Shown here piece after piece: positions 34,867 through 48,509 of a stretch of 64,000 nucleotides of DNA. Numbering within the stretch: the first letter of the stretch is position 1; each line of letters begins with the position of its first letter. The stretch lies in NCBI GenBank assembly GCA_018389105.1, contig JACATO010000049.1, positions 682,001 through 746,000 of the forward strand, given 5' to 3'. A model generated the notes under the pieces. That model ran no database searches, had not been told where the DNA came from, and was given only the letters and a program-made list of their open reading frames with translations. This stretch comes from Nautilus pompilius (lineage: Eukaryota > Mollusca > Cephalopoda > Nautilida > Nautilidae). The position numbers and the translations under genes are program-made.

Positions 34867-37207
34867 TAGGGGTTGGTAACCTATAGCCCGCAGATTTAAT
34901 GTTCATTTTGGAGTGCTACATGTTTACGTACAGACTCGTGTGGACCGACAACTTAAAAACCAGATGCTACACGGTTATGATCTATGATTATTCATGCCAA
35001 TCAATGACCAGAATCCAGATAAATCATCCACCTATAGCCCTCTGTCACTGATGAATTATGACACCAGAGGTCCACTGCGATTGGTCAGCGCAGCACCAGA
35101 GATTTAATATTCACAGGGTGCATAAAGGCTATACAAACAGTCAACAGCATCTGCTCAATGCTACTCTGCCCAAATCTTGTTTGGGTGCTCCGTGTCTTTG
35201 CTGTATAATACACTGTTCTCTGACAAAAGCAGTGAGTGAGTGCAAGTGTCAGAATGTTGGCTCACAAGAAAGCTAGACTACATGTTTGTTCATTTGAAGC
35301 TGCATGAACAACTCTATTTGGATTTGTTCCCTAGAAGGATCATGTAATTTTTGTTTTCTGCTATGAAAGTGTCGTGCATCACACATCAAGCATACAAAGA
35401 CATTTTCAAAAAATGAAAAGTTGTTTTCTCACAAATCTAATAAGACAGACAATTTTAAAAAAGCAGTAGTGGCCTATGAAAATTAAAGCAGTATTTGTAC
35501 ATACTTACAAAAGGAAACAACACGACTGCACTGTGCATTGCAAACCATGGTAAGCCTTTTACAGATAGAAAGTATTTAAGAAAAGTTTTGTTTTATTAAT
35601 AGTTTTGGGTGTTTGTCCAATGATTTGTTAATTAAAGACTTTATCATGTCAAATTAAAAATTCCAATCTGCAAGAACTGTTGAGTAGCATGCAAATGGAA
35701 TGGCAGATGATGTCAGAAGAGATCAATAAACTTCAGCATGAAATTGGATAAAAGCACTTAATAACAGATATTTTGTTTCCGAATTAAATGGAATAAGAGA
35801 GGAACTTTGTTTTATGTTACAACAAAATCTATAGACATTATGGAAGCTTTTATCAAACATTTTCAAAACACAGTAGTTGACATAAAAAAGAAAATTCTTT
35901 TGTGTAAACACTGATGGTGCATCTGCTATGGTGAAGCAGGATAAGGGATCTGTACAACTTTTGGAACATGGAACAGTATATTGGCCATTCGTTTGTAAAA
36001 TTTCACTGCACTGTTTACCAAGAGTCTTTACGCTAAATTTCAAATTTTTTACTTAAAACTGTTTTGGCTGCTGTGGTGAGGATTGTGAATTTGTTTCTTT
36101 CTTGATCAGTTCTAATTCATAAAGAGTTCAAAAGCCTGCTGGAAGAAATGAATTACACATATACAGACACTCCTCTTCACAGTAATGTTCACTGGTTTAA
36201 CTGTGGAAAAGTGTTAGATCATTTTGTGAAATCTCTCAATACCATCAAGTTTTCACCCCACCCACCCCACTAACCCGCTTCTCTCCAGAAAAACAAGACT
36301 ACCTTGAACTGGATGATGACAAATGATGATTTGGGAAGTTTGTTTCTGACCAACATGATATCTTACATATGATAACTTAATCGTCACTTACAGAAGTTAG
36401 GACTAGCAGTTCTGTATCTGTATGAAAATTTTAAGGCACGTGTTGCAAAATTGGCATTTCAGCTACTTCCTTCATTTCAAAGAGCTGTCATCACATCATT
36501 CTGATGATGTCACTGTAATTGGCTTCTTATGCAAAAAGCTGCAATCTGGATTTTCTGAATGATTCAAGATCTCCAACTTTCTTGATTAATATTTTCAATG
36601 AAAATGAACTAGACATTTTTTTTCTCTCAATTGATTAACACTGAACAATTTTAAATGCAGCTCATAGATTCATAAACCTGTGGACTGAACTTGAAACTAA
36701 TGAGAAAGATTCTCAGCCTCTGTTTTGACCTGCTGTGCTTCACATTTTTAAAAATTAAACTTTTTTTAAAAAAGGTTGCCTTTACTCTGCTTTTGCCTTA
36801 TGGTTCACATATCTTTTCGAGCAGATATTTTCATGAATAAAATGTGTTGTCTGTCCTTCAAGCAGCAGACTGACAACCAATTACTCAGAAGCCTGATAAT
36901 CTAACAGCATACCCAACACTGGAAACCTGATACCGGAAAGGCAGAGATGAAGATCCCACTAACTGTGTATCAGGACTTTCCAATCTACATGATGGAGTTT
37001 TGAAGTGGTATATGTAATAGCATTAGTATAATATGTATCATCATTATTAAAACAAAAGTATCATATTACAATTTCTTTAAACTTGATGTGCATTTGGTGA
37101 ATAAAGTATTGTATCTGTTATTTTCTTTCAGAATGTAGTAATTATAGTCTGAACTCCACTAGCATGGGGGCAACAAAGTGCAACCTGATTAAGTTTGCCA
37201 ACCTCTG
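34867..37207 (+). mobile_element. Decayed hAT transposon, GTF2IRD2/ZBED-like
   Basis: Left end TAGGGGTTGGTAACCT and right end (reversed) CAGAGGTTGGCAAACT form imperfect hAT-type terminal repeats. The flanking 8-mers share only the last four bases (AGAG), so the target duplication is uncertain. In between, plus-strand blocks match GTF2IRD2/EPM2AIP1-like hAT proteins in order: NTDGASAMVKQDKG (about 35.91 kb), FKSLLEEMNYTYTDTPLHSN with VHWFNCGKVLDHF (about 36.13-36.22 kb), and YENFKARVAKLAFQLLPSF (about 36.42-36.48 kb). Many stops and frameshifts are present, so it cannot be functional. Confidence 0.82.
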
Positions 37208-37617
37208 GTGCAGAGCATTATTAAGTCCACATGATCTGTTCTTGTAGATTCATTTTTGTCTGTAAACCTAAAACATCTGGCTGGTAATTTACACCAAAAA
37301 CTAGCTGCCAGCTGAATCATCTAAATAGTTATATTAAGGGCCAGTGAAACCACCCATGTTTGTTATATGCTGGATTGTTTACAAGTTTTTTATTAATGGA
37401 ATTCAGTGTGATCTCTCACTCCCATGATGCATTAGTCACATGACCAGAAAGAGTTAACTGCAGGTGAGAATGTGGCTATTGTAGGATTATAGACACTGGA
37501 CTAGTGAAGTGAGTGGACTCAATAAATAATGGCTTTAGTTTTTACAAATAAAAATTTTGTAGGCTTTACATTGCTTTGAGAGACTAATGAAAATAGATTT
37601 TATCAAACTTTGATAAT

Positions 37618-37760
37618 TTATTAGTTTTAAACTGGCAACCTTTGTATCTAAATAAGAGATATAAAAATTAAGTAAATATCCACTCCCTTGTTTTTGCTAT
37701 CTTTACTCAGATTTCAGATCAAGGCCAGGTTTTTGTTTAAAATTGGCAGCCCTACTATCC
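37618..37760 (-). mobile_element. Truncated SINE tail copy
   Basis: This stretch aligns with 11940-12080 in the same orientation: TTTATTAGTTTTAAA, CTTTGTATCTA, GAGATA..AAAAAT and, at the end, AAA.TTGGC.(A/G)CCCT. It lacks the tRNA-like head. It identifies a dispersed repeat family in this genome. Confidence 0.65.
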
Positions 37761-37799
37761 AGAGCAGCAGCAGCATTAAACATGTATGAAAATAGACCT

Positions 37800-38400
37800 C
37801 ATGACCTGATCTCCCTTGCCATCAATAAAGAAACACTTCCAAATCTTCATTCCAGACTTAAAAGCCTGGAACCACTGCTAACAGAAATATTTTCAAATAT
37901 AAAATAGAAAACAGCATTTTACATTTTAAATCTCATTAAATATTAAGTACCTTAGTTATGTATGTTAAGTTTGGCTGCTGATGCAGTCACTCAAACAAAT
38001 TTCCCAGCCTCTCATCAAGCAGGCAAATGAACGTCCATTGAGCTTACCTGCAGATAAAGGCTCTTATATAATAAAAACGTAGCAGCTTTGTTTTTATGCT
38101 AGAAGGTCCTACATAGAATACCTAAAAACAACACTAGTGTGGATACAAAATAACTGTTAAAACTATTAAAAATCCATACATTATAGACAAACCTTTAGTT
38201 TCATAATGAATAAATATTTACTATTATTATACAATGCTATTAACAAATCAGAGAGTAATTGTATATACACTGCAATCTAAATATATAAGTAATTATAGTT
38301 GAATTTTGCTATGTACCACCTTAAACTAGAGTAGATTATTACCATATATAATTAATTATTGGACTTTTTATGTGTGCTGTTTGATATCTTTTCTTAATTT
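37800..38400. other. AT-rich stretch, possible open frame only
   Basis: A plus-strand frame without ATG is open from about 37710 to a TAG near 37909 and reads LNMYENRPHDLISLAINKE. It begins inside the SINE tail and has no donor. It could be an exonised repeat or chance. Nothing else is seen. Confidence 0.25.
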
Positions 38401-38407
38401 ATTTCAG

Positions 38408-38532
38408 ATACTAATAAATCTTTGCTAGATAACCCAGTATGTTTAGTAATACAGGAAAAATACTCCATGAAAGAGGTTAAGGAACAACTGCTCTCACTAT
38501 TGAGACTGAACAGCATGGAATACATTTTAAAG
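38408..38532 (+). CDS. Candidate internal exon of an unrecognised gene
   Basis: A strong polypyrimidine tract and TTTATTTCAG (ending 38407) precede a 43-codon open block reading NPVCLVIQEKYSMKEVKEQL and LLSLLRLNSMEYILK. The end is uncertain. A GC donor (AAG|GCAGGT, exon end 38532) would give phase 0 and join in frame with the exon at 41518; the ordinary GT at 38537 would not. The composition looks protein-like but I do not recognise the family. Confidence 0.4.
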
Positions 38533-41517
38533 GCAGGTGTTTTTATTTTATTTCTTATGAAATTACAAGTCTAAAAGCTGGATCTTATTTATTCATACTG
38601 TTGGAACACAAAAGGATATTCAAAATTTTATAAGTATTGTCATAGATGACTTTTAACTATTTTTTTAAAATAAAGTAATAACTGTATTGATCCAATGTCT
38701 TTGTAAGTTAGTGTCATTCTTTTGGCTAGGGTCAAACTGCATTATTTACTGAGGAACACCTTATCTGATACCAGCCAATGCTGGTTGCTCATAGCTTCAG
38801 CTACAGATAGCCCAGGTGTTTAAGCCTGAGCTGTTACACCTATTCCTAATTTTCACAGCAGCATGTATGCATAACGCATAACATGCACGTATCATACCTC
38901 AGGCACCATTGAACATATGCAAAAGTGACGATTTGAATATAATTGTATTTTTTCTTCCTTTCTAAATGATTACAAAATAATTTTAAAATTTAGTTCCACT
39001 TTTACTTATATTATAGACAAATGGAACTTAAGGTACTTCTAATAATTTCAAAGGGGAGATAATCCAAGGTACTCTACATTTTTTTTTTTTTAGTGGTACA
39101 AACTCAAAGTAATTATAAAAGAAGCCCCTAAATAATTTAACGGTTTATAATTCAGAAACTACTCTTATGCGAGATCAGGTAGATTTAACAAACAATACAT
39201 TTCTAATAAATTTTAATCCTAAATGTATTTCTTGGAGGGGAGGGAGTCAGCCAATAAAGATAACATGTCAACATTAACTTTATTATTTTATCGTATTTAT
39301 TTCTTAATATTTACATAAAAAGAAAAGCACTTTTCAGTTAAGGAGTTTCGTGCACTAAACCACTCAATGATACTTTGGTTATTAGTTGTGCAAAATGCCC
39401 TTTTTATAATACTGTCTTAAAATAGTTGTAATGGAATTCATTTGCATTAACATTTCTCTCCCCTTTTTTTCATTACTCACAAATGTTCTCTTTCTGATTA
39501 ATGGCATGTACCATCTTGCAGTACTTTTACCTGTATTAATGATATGTTGACTTTTTGAATCAGCTCTTTCTATTTACTTTATATGCACGTAAAACTGGCT
39601 AACTTTTATTTTCAGCATGTGGAAAGATTAAACATTTAAGTTTTGAATAACTTAAAACATTTCTAGAAACATCATTCTTAGTTGTTATAATGCCATGAAA
39701 AAAAACAAAACAGAAATACTTTCATTAATTCAAGTTATCTATTTTAATTCCATATTTATACTCTCTGCATTCTATTGTATATTGTTGGAAATCAGTTGTA
39801 ATTTCACATTTGGCAATTGGTTTATTCAAGCCAATTGATGATCAATTATAATTGATGCATTTTTACTTATAGATAGATTTTTTCTAAGTTTATGAGTCAA
39901 AATGGAATAGATATGATCAAATCTGTGTGATATAAATAATTTAAAATGGAAATAAATTTGGATTTTATCTGTTTCCCCAATTTCGTATGTAAAATTCTAT
40001 AAAGATCCACAAAAGGATTCAGCACTAAATATGGATTCCTTGTTAAAGAAATGGATAGCTTGCAATGGTTAAAAGGCATCTTGCTTGTATGATAGTAGAT
40101 GTCTGGCTTATTACAGTCACAAATATGTTTTAAACAATCAGAATTACCTAGTTCTGTGTATTGCCAGCCATTTTATGTGTGAATCACTTGAACTGTCACT
40201 TTTTTATTGTTGTTGTTTTAAATTTAGCTTATTGCCCTTATATATTAGGTTGTACTTAGTGTACAAAAAGGATAGTTTATTGTACATTAGCTTTTTTAAC
40301 CAGCAGATGGATACTTTTTGCCTGGTAAACATTTGTTTGATATAAGTAGTAAATTTTGTTAACTTCTGATAACACATGTAGATAGTTTCTGCTTCATACA
40401 GCTGGATTAACAGTAGTTTCCAGGACCTCTGTTTATTTTTAGTGAAATTAAAGGGAAGTAACTTATGAGGTTTTTAATGTTTGCTAATAATTGCTTTCTG
40501 GAATCCTGTTTGATTCTGTCTGGCAGCAGTTTTGTTTAACATTCTATCTATTGTCATTTTATTGTCTTTAAAATTTGTTAATTTTGGAAATACTGTATTT
40601 GAAAAACAAAAGAAAGTATATTCTGAATTGCATATGAAAATTTGTTTGTTTGTATTATTATTTTCCTTTGTTTGTACAAATTTATTTATTTTATCTTGTG
40701 GTTTTTTTACATTCTTGACTTCAACATTTCTTGACATAGAAATTAATTTTTTTAATTATTGAAATTAATCAATAAATTTAATAAAATAATGTGCAAATAA
40801 ATTAATTTTAAAAAATGTAATCACGGAACAGTCAGACAACAGTTTGTTTATTCCTAGAAAGCTCAATTTAATTCTCCACCTGTTGTCAGTCAGTCCACCG
40901 AATGACTGAGGTATCCTGGACCTTATGGTCGGATGGGCGTTAACACTCTTAATGTGAATACACAGTTGTATGTTAAACAGCACCTGCTGACTGTTGTGTG
41001 GGAGGGGGTGTGCATCCCTTAAACACTTCTCCTCATGTCTAGTTAAGATTTATATAATGTTTACACTGGCAGCCATAATTAACCAGGCATAAACAAGGAT
41101 ATTTTAATTATAAATTAGTCATTCTTAATTTAAGCTTTACGAAATTATTTTCTGTACCGTCACTGATCAAAATATCAAAGTAATCTTTACACCGGTTCTT
41201 CCAAATTATTGTTGACTTTACTGATTTGTGCAGTAACTAGAAATACTCATCTATTCTGTAACATCAAAGAAAGTCGCTAGGGTTAGAGTCAGAAGTACAG
41301 ACAATCTTTTGGTTTTGTTTTGTTCTATTAAATGGTAGAATTTAAACATTATCGCAGTTATGGAAAGAAGAAAATGCTTTCACGTTGGGAGGTAATGTTT
41401 GTAAGAAACTGAAATTCTGTGCTTTCTCAATGGAAATATGAAAGTAATTAAGTAAAATTGTTGAATTGTATTGGGAAAAGAAAGCAACGGTGCACTGAAT
41501 TTGTTTCTGGTTTGCAG

Positions 41518-41670
41518 GAATGTGAAGTTAAAAGGGATCACATAGCTGTTTTGACATCAGTAGACTTGGCGGGCCTACGGCGTGTAGTAAACATGATTCA
41601 CCAAGGAGCCCATAGTGGTGGGTGTTCAATGAATCATCTCATCATAGTGCAACATAGCAAAGAGGGGTTA
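41518..41670 (+). CDS. Candidate internal exon of an unrecognised gene
   Basis: Acceptor TTTCTGGTTTGCAG ends at 41517 and a GTAAAA donor starts at 41671. The 153 nt give exactly 51 codons in phase 0, reading ECEVKRDHIAVLTSVDLAGL, RRVVNMIHQGAHSGGC and HLIIVQHSKEGL. The block has normal residue composition and good splice signals. Family and function are not recognised. Confidence 0.5.
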
Positions 41671-41689
41671 GTAAAAAAACCACCACCAC

Positions 41690-42800
41690 TCAATCAGTAA
41701 TATTTCATTGATACAACTATTATGTACTTTTAGAACTGCGAACTGTCTGCAAAGTATTTTTTTAATCCTTTATTTGAAACTGTATACCTGAATAACAGTT
41801 TGCTTGCTGGCAAAATTAATGTAGTCCTGGCTATTTCAGAAAAAAACTTGCTATGATCTGGGGATAATTTTGCTTCCTAGAAATATGAAAGATCTACAGA
41901 GAGTATTAAAGAAACTCATACTTTTTGTGGTAATTATTAGAATTTTGGAGTCCTGCAGCTGCATTTTTCTTTGTGACATATGTGCCATGTAGGTAATCCC
42001 TTCCATTAGCCACAGTGTATCAATATCAATATTTGTGCTGTTCTTGAACTCAATGTCTGTCTGTGCACAGTCTGTACTTGTGGACTTAGTAATGAAAATG
42101 AAGAGGAGAAAATTTTAATTTTAAAAGTCTTGGATGATCAAATATCCAACATAAGTTATTGATATTTTCATATAGTATATATTTTCTAATAGTCACATGC
42201 TGATGTAAATGTAGCTGTAATCACTAATAAATTGATAATACTGTATATGGAATATGTGATATTTCATTAGTAAGTTTACAATTATGGCTACTGGTGTATA
42301 CTATATTTTAATTTAAATATGTTTTAAAATAATTAGAATAAAAGGAACCACATACAATTTATAAATCAACAAAAGAAAGAAAAATGTCTGAAGATTTTTA
42401 AAATTATTATATCAGATTTGTTTTTTAAACTTTGGGCTTAAGTTTCAAGTTACTTATACTTAAAAGTCTTCATCCTTTAATGGTTATAATTTTTTTTAGT
42501 GTTGAAAGAGTTAAATAAACAAATATTAGCCGCAGGTAGGTAATAAGTCTTTACCAAGCTAATACCTTAAGAAACAGTGCACTTTGATTTTACTTTCGCA
42601 ATGTTTCTACTATATGCAAGTTTTATACGTTGATCAAAACAATAGGAAGGATGATGCTGTGATATAAAACATTTGTGCAGAATGAAAAATTAGCCATACA
42701 TTTATTTTGCTATGTAAGTTTATTTTGCCCAATATCCGGAAATTGTTTGATGCATTTTGCAAAATATAATGACATTGTATAGTCACATGACCTATAATAT
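41690..42800. other. Non-coding, AT-rich
   Basis: No gene, RNA or element is recognised between the exon candidate at 41.5 kb and the Tc1 fragment at 42.8 kb. Confidence 0.5.
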
Positions 42801-42819
42801 CATCTGTTGTCACCTCTGA

Positions 42820-43110
42820 CTTGCACTAAAACAGTGCACACCTGTGTTTCATATTGTTCACCAGATGTCTGGCATAGTCTTATAGTAATGCATTCCATTC
42901 TTTGTGAGGGCTTGAAACACTTGCAGAATGATCCCAGGACCACATCCATTGTGCTTACAGAGCTCATTCCAGACACATTGTATGGTTTTCAGGTTGGGAA
43001 TGATCACTCCATGGAAGATATTGGATATTTTTCCCTTGAAAGTGGTTTACGACTATTTTATCATGATAAACCCTTGCATTATCATCATGAAAGTGAAATT
43101 ATTACTGCAA
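42820..43110 (-). mobile_element. Tc1-like transposase fragment (C-terminal DDE end)
   Basis: Minus-strand blocks read HDDNA, then QGKNIQYLPWSDHSQPEN, CKHNGCGP and QVFQALTKNGMHYY, matching the LPWPARSPDLNPIEHVWDEL end of Tc1 transposases with decay. The plus-strand 116-codon open frame over the same bases is its shadow. Confidence 0.75.
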
Positions 43111-43459
43111 CATTGTACTATACGATAAAACAACATCTGTTGACCTCATGCAGGTAGCATAATTTGTAATGGTTCTAATAAAGAGAATTAGTTCACTTCT
43201 GTATTTTCTTCAGACTAGAACACTGCTTCCCCTAAAATAGTCTTTCTTTAGCATTACAGTGAGAAACACAAAAAACTATCAGCAAAGTGAACTTTGAATG
43301 TAATTTTATCAAAGAAGAGAACCTGGCTCTAATCTGCCAAATTGTAGCACAAATGAGTTCTAGCAAACTCACTCAATGGTATGCTGGTATTAGGGTTCCA
43401 TGAGATATTGTCTGTTTATTATATAGATTAGCAGAATAGAGCCAATTTCATATAGTCTC

Positions 43460-45420
43460 GTTGCAGATAGGGGTCGTACCATCCTGCTAAAATTCAGTTT
43501 GGATGCAACATGCAGAGATAGTGCTGTTATTTCAAGCCAGATAAATGATGTAACAGTTATTGTGATGGTCAGTACTGTTGTGTCACCCTTCGAAAAAAAT
43601 CTGTACTGTTACACCAAGTTTAGCAGCCACATGTCTGTCTGTTTACTTTCAGTCTGCAGCCTAGCTATCATTAGGTATTGCTGCTCACCAGTAAGTTGTC
43701 ATCAGTGTTTGGTAACTTCATGATGTGAACACTTGTCATGTTTTTATTTAACTTTATAATTGTTATGAAAATTTGGAATCGCAACATTGGTGTGACTTTT
43801 GCAGGTTCGTTCCATTCTGAGACAAAGGAGCTACATGCAATATTTGGATCAAAAAATTTTGCATGACTCAAACCTGAGGTCCACAAAGAGTTGAAGGATC
43901 ATACAGCATCTGCAATGACCAAGGCAACTGTAAATAGTCATACAAAAAGTTCTCATACCAAATATACTTCTGAAGATTTCCAAAAAGTGAGAACTTAAGT
44001 TGTTACTCTGTCTTTATCTTACCAATTATTTTAGTTCACAAATAATAAATAAGCAATGCAACATGTCAAGCTTGTTCTGGAAAATATGCTTGCTGATAAT
44101 CATATGAAGACTTTACTTTGAATGTGGTGCATTGTGGTAAAATTTGTTTCTGGTGTGCAGAGTGTAGGCTTGGGAATGCAGTGGGTTTTTATTTTTTTAT
44201 TATAAATGTATGAGTTTTCATTTACTTTTGACTTTACAAGAAGCTGCATAGCCTATGCTTATTCAATGATAAATGGACTAAACTGCCAGACTATGTTAGC
44301 TGCCTGAAAAAAAGCAAGCAAAAGTACCAGATTTTGTACCATTATCTGTAAGCTGTTCAGCTCCATGCAGAGACTGAAGACCACAACAGAATGAAATCTT
44401 ATGCACATCTGAAGTCAATTACAACAGATATGAATTATGGTTTATTTGAAGAAACTGAAGAGTCTTGGACAGAATTAATGCTAGCATATGGTGCAAAGCA
44501 ACATCACACTTACTTTTCTCAGGATTGTGAAATAGACTGTTTAGCTACATTTTCACACATTCCTAACTAGCATAAAAATACACTGTAGTTGGTGGTCACA
44601 GTGGAGACTTTAGTGAATAACATTTTTGCACTGTTTTGAAAGATACTGACTCTACCTAGTTTTCTATGGCAACAGATGCATCTAATAGTGAAAACTCTTT
44701 TTATTTGCTTTTTGCTATTTTAGTTTATTATAGACTTCTATGAAGAATCAGCTGAGACATCACAGTAAGTAAGAATACATTTTTAACAGCAGTGAGCTAA
44801 TTCTCATGTCATGTCCTTATGCGCTCTTTGTTCCTATGGATGGGTCTGATACTTAAAAACTGAACTGAACTGAACTGAGTACAAGAGTTGACTAATATTG
44901 AGAAAATTGCCCTTTATCTTCTGTGCATTATCTTCATTCATAGTTTTATGCACAATTGTATAATTGCAGCATCAGCAAAGTCACAAGCAATCAAAAAGAG
45001 GTTACAGAAGTGCATGTTGATTTTGATTAAACAAGGAAGAAATTTGTGAATCAGAAGGAAAATACTTCTGTGGCTTTAAGAGGGACAGTTTGAAAAAGTT
45101 ACAACAGTATGGGCAAAACCAGTTTGTTCAAGATGCACAATAGTCCTGTATGTGTGCATGATTGAATGTAGATGATTCATTTCTGAAGAACGATCTTTTT
45201 ACAAGTTCCTATTGTCAAAGGACCTCTTGAGATGGATGCCATTTGTGCTCTGAATGAAAAGTTGGACATTGAAGTGGACAGAGAGGAATTGTTCTCAGAA
45301 ATGTACTTAGAACAATCTTTTGTTGTCTACGATATCTATTCTTGTTGAGGCTGTACCAGGAATAGGACAACATGCACATTTCAAATTTCTTTTGTGTTAA
45401 TAAAATAAATAACAACAAAG
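43460..45420 (+). pseudogene. Decayed ORF region of an unrecognised (probably transposon) protein
   Basis: Three plus-strand coding-like blocks occur in order. Near 43805-44000: GSFHSETKELHAIFGSKNF, then HKELKDHTASAMTKATVNSH. Near 44360-44570: MKSYAHLKSITTDMNYGLFE, then LMLAYGAKQHHTYFSQDCE. Near 45230-45340: EKLDIEVDREELFSEMYLEQ. Stops and frameshifts separate them. The last block recalls the region before the dimerisation domain of some hAT proteins, but I cannot name the family. A short (TGAAC)n repeat interrupts it near 44859-44878. Confidence 0.45.
44859..44878. repeat. Short (TGAAC)n repeat
   Basis: About four copies of TGAAC/ACTGA, just after a GGATGGGTCTGATACTTAAA stretch. It may be the tail of a small insertion. 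Confidence 0.6.
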
Positions 45421-45424
45421 AATC

Positions 45425-48400
45425 CTTTACTTAGGGATGGGTTGGTATTACAGTGCTACTAAATCATTTCATTGTATAATAGAGAAAGGTTTGGGATCCA
45501 TAGAAGAAAAGTGATTGTGGTCAGATTTATAACATTTAAACAAAGCAGCCCTGATTGTTCCTTTTCATGAAAGAAGTCTATTTGGCAAAAAGCCATCAAA
45601 GCTTTTACAAGGTCTCAAGGATATTAGAGAAATGTTAATCAGTATGATTTTTTTTAACTAGCTGAAGCTTCCAGCATTAAATATCACTACCAGCAGTTCA
45701 ACTGCATTGATTTTCAATTCTGTTGCTAAAATATTTTTAATAAGTTTTAGCCAATTTATAACTTGACATTTGTAGATAACCAAATGGATGCACTATTTTC
45801 AGCATGTTACTGTCATTGGAGGAAGCACTACCAATTACTTAATCTGTAATGACTAATATCAAGAACCGAAAGATCATCCAAACTAGATGAATAAACCAAC
45901 AATTTTAATGGTTTCTCAAAACCTGGAAATATTCTGAACCGTTTTCCAATAATTCAGTCTCTTTCTATAAATATGAATTCAGCTAACCAGGATCGGACTG
46001 ACTAAAGCTGTTTTAAACCAAGTAGCTTTACTTATATAAATATATTCGCTAAATATAAGCAAAGTCCATTAATGATTTTCTTAGAAATAGTAGTAACAGA
46101 TGAAAAAGAGCAAGATGTTTTGTATAAATAGCTTTAGGAGAGCCACCAGAGCTATAGGATGCTACATAATCAGCCAGTTTATTTTATATAATAATGGCTT
46201 TACTGAAAACATCTCTGTTTCTAATCAATTCCTAGTTTTTTCTTTGTGCTGCTGATACTGAAAGCAAAAAGAGAGAGGGAAGCCTATTAAAGTAGATTAT
46301 TAAATCTATTAATGGGCTTGATGGGTCAGAACTTTAGTTTATGCCATTTTTTGCTAAAATTATTTTTATTGAAGAATATGCTTCAGTTATTCATTTATCA
46401 GTTTTTTCTATAAATATTTCCAAATTGAACAGGAATTTTTTTTGTTTTTTGTAGTGAACCTTATGGTATTTCGTTTTTTTGTGCCAGCACATTTACTTTT
46501 CAACCAAACTACTTCAAATTTGTTAGTTATCTTCTTTATGTCTCAGCGAATACAATGTTAGAGTAATGTTTTATATAATGTCCAACTCTTGCTGTTTTTT
46601 TTGCAACTTGGCCCTGGTTGTTTTTCTTTTCTCCTTCACTTTGTTTAATCACAGCCAATTTTATTATAGTGAACAACAAAAAAAAACCTCAGACTTTGTT
46701 ATATTTACTTTGTATCATTTTGTTTTTGAATTAATGTATCTCTCTTACTTAATCAGTATCATATATATTAAAAATCAGTAAGGTTCAAGGCCGACACCTC
46801 AAGTAAGCCATTCAAAAGTAGCCACTGGTGACTATTTCTCCAAGCCTTTGTTAAATCTATAGCAATAGAATTATTATTTTAAGGTTTTTGTTCTCATAAT
46901 AATTAGACTCCGCTAAATTCTTTATCACTGTAAAGAAGAAAAAATCCACATCCTGCCAGATCCCAATAAGATCACTTCTACAACTTAGTATGGATCCAAG
47001 GATAAAAAAATCTTCTCTGTCAAAATAATAATAAATATTTTTTGTAATATTTTGCTGCACTCATCTGGTTAACGCCATTTAATCTCAGCAAACTGCAGTT
47101 CAACTTTTTCAGCACAATGCGGATATACATTTATTTATTTCATAAGGTTTTGTGTTTTATCACTTTACTAAAACTAGGGATATTCACCAAAGGATCCCTT
47201 TATTCGTTGCCTATGATATTACTTGGCTCTGTTTGCTTCTCATTCCCACCTCTGCCTGCAGTAATTAGTTTTTTGATCCAGCTCATAATATTCTTTTTTA
47301 GGAAGATTAGTTTTGTTTTTAATTCTTTTACTAACAGTTTTCTTAGTAATCCTTGATCGCTAATATTGTGCCTAATCATTTTACCTGTCAAACTGAGTGA
47401 TTACTGACAGAGACGTGCTCAAAGGAAGCTTCATAAGGCCAGTCGTCTTTCAAGTCTGAACCACTGTTTGTTAGCATCCACTGCTGGGCGAAACAAACAA
47501 CAGTTCAATCAACATGATCTAATCTTTTGTTCTTTTAGGTGGTTATTAAAGGATCATGTTTTGAGCACAGCTATTTATAATTACCAGCCTGAACTAACCT
47601 GTTTGCTAAACTAGTCATGCAGAGACATGGCCAGCATTTGTGCTGAGGCCACATGCATCCACAGAAATTTTAAAGGACTTTGCCAGATGCTGCTTTATCA
47701 CATGAAAGAAAGAGATAGATAATTAATAGGTAATATCTGTAAATGTGTGCATATTTGTAATGTTATGACTTTTGAAATAAGATCTGCCCCAAAAAAGTCA
47801 ATGATGCTTTTGATATATTTATTATTGAAATAATAATATAAATGGAAACTCCATTAGCTTACTGTCTAATTTTAAAAATGCATATTTTCTTGATGATAAG
47901 ATATTTAAACAAGAATAAAATTGCATATTATGAAAAAATTAAGTTTTTGATGAACTTGTAGTCAGTTTCATCAAAGCAAAAGAAAACAATTAAGAAGTCT
48001 GTATAATTTAAATATTTGCAATAGCAAAGCCAGTAATGGAACAAACATACCTTAATAATATTATAGTTTCATAAAGATAAAAGGAGTAACTTGAGAAATA
48101 TAACATACAGTATTATTATCCATACAAAATAGATATAGACAGTTTTCTTTTAGAAGTTGGTTCATAAATGCTTAAAATGTTTTACAAATCAAAGTGGTCG
48201 ATGATAAATGTATTCTAGACATTTACTTAATGCCAGTTTTATGTTTTAGCACCTTCTGTGCATTTGATTCTTTATCTGTATTGAAATACAATGGACAGGG
48301 GTCATCTAGTGAAATTTTAAAATATAGTTCTGAATAAATGTTTGCTGGAGAAATGTGTAACATGTTGATATTGATAATAAGTATTCATGGATTACAAATT

Positions 48401-48505
48401 ATTTTCATAACAGGCATCAAAGAGTTGTTTTAATATGTGTATAATTGATTTACAACTTTCCATTGTAATGATGAAATTTTTACAGAATATTAAATTTTAT
48501 GGCTA
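45425..48505. other. AT-rich non-coding DNA
   Basis: A faint plus-strand coding-like block lies near 45565-45645 (HERSLFGKKPSKLLQGLKD) and may extend the decayed ORF region to its left. Otherwise I see only chance frames and no splice-bounded blocks. Confidence 0.4.
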
Positions 48506-48509
48506 GATA

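Noticed and set aside
35723-36043. 106-codon minus-strand frame
   Set aside because: Shadow of the plus-strand hAT protein blocks at 35.9-36.2 kb.
42807-43157. 116-codon plus-strand frame
   Set aside because: It is the reverse-strand shadow of a Tc1 transposase fragment.
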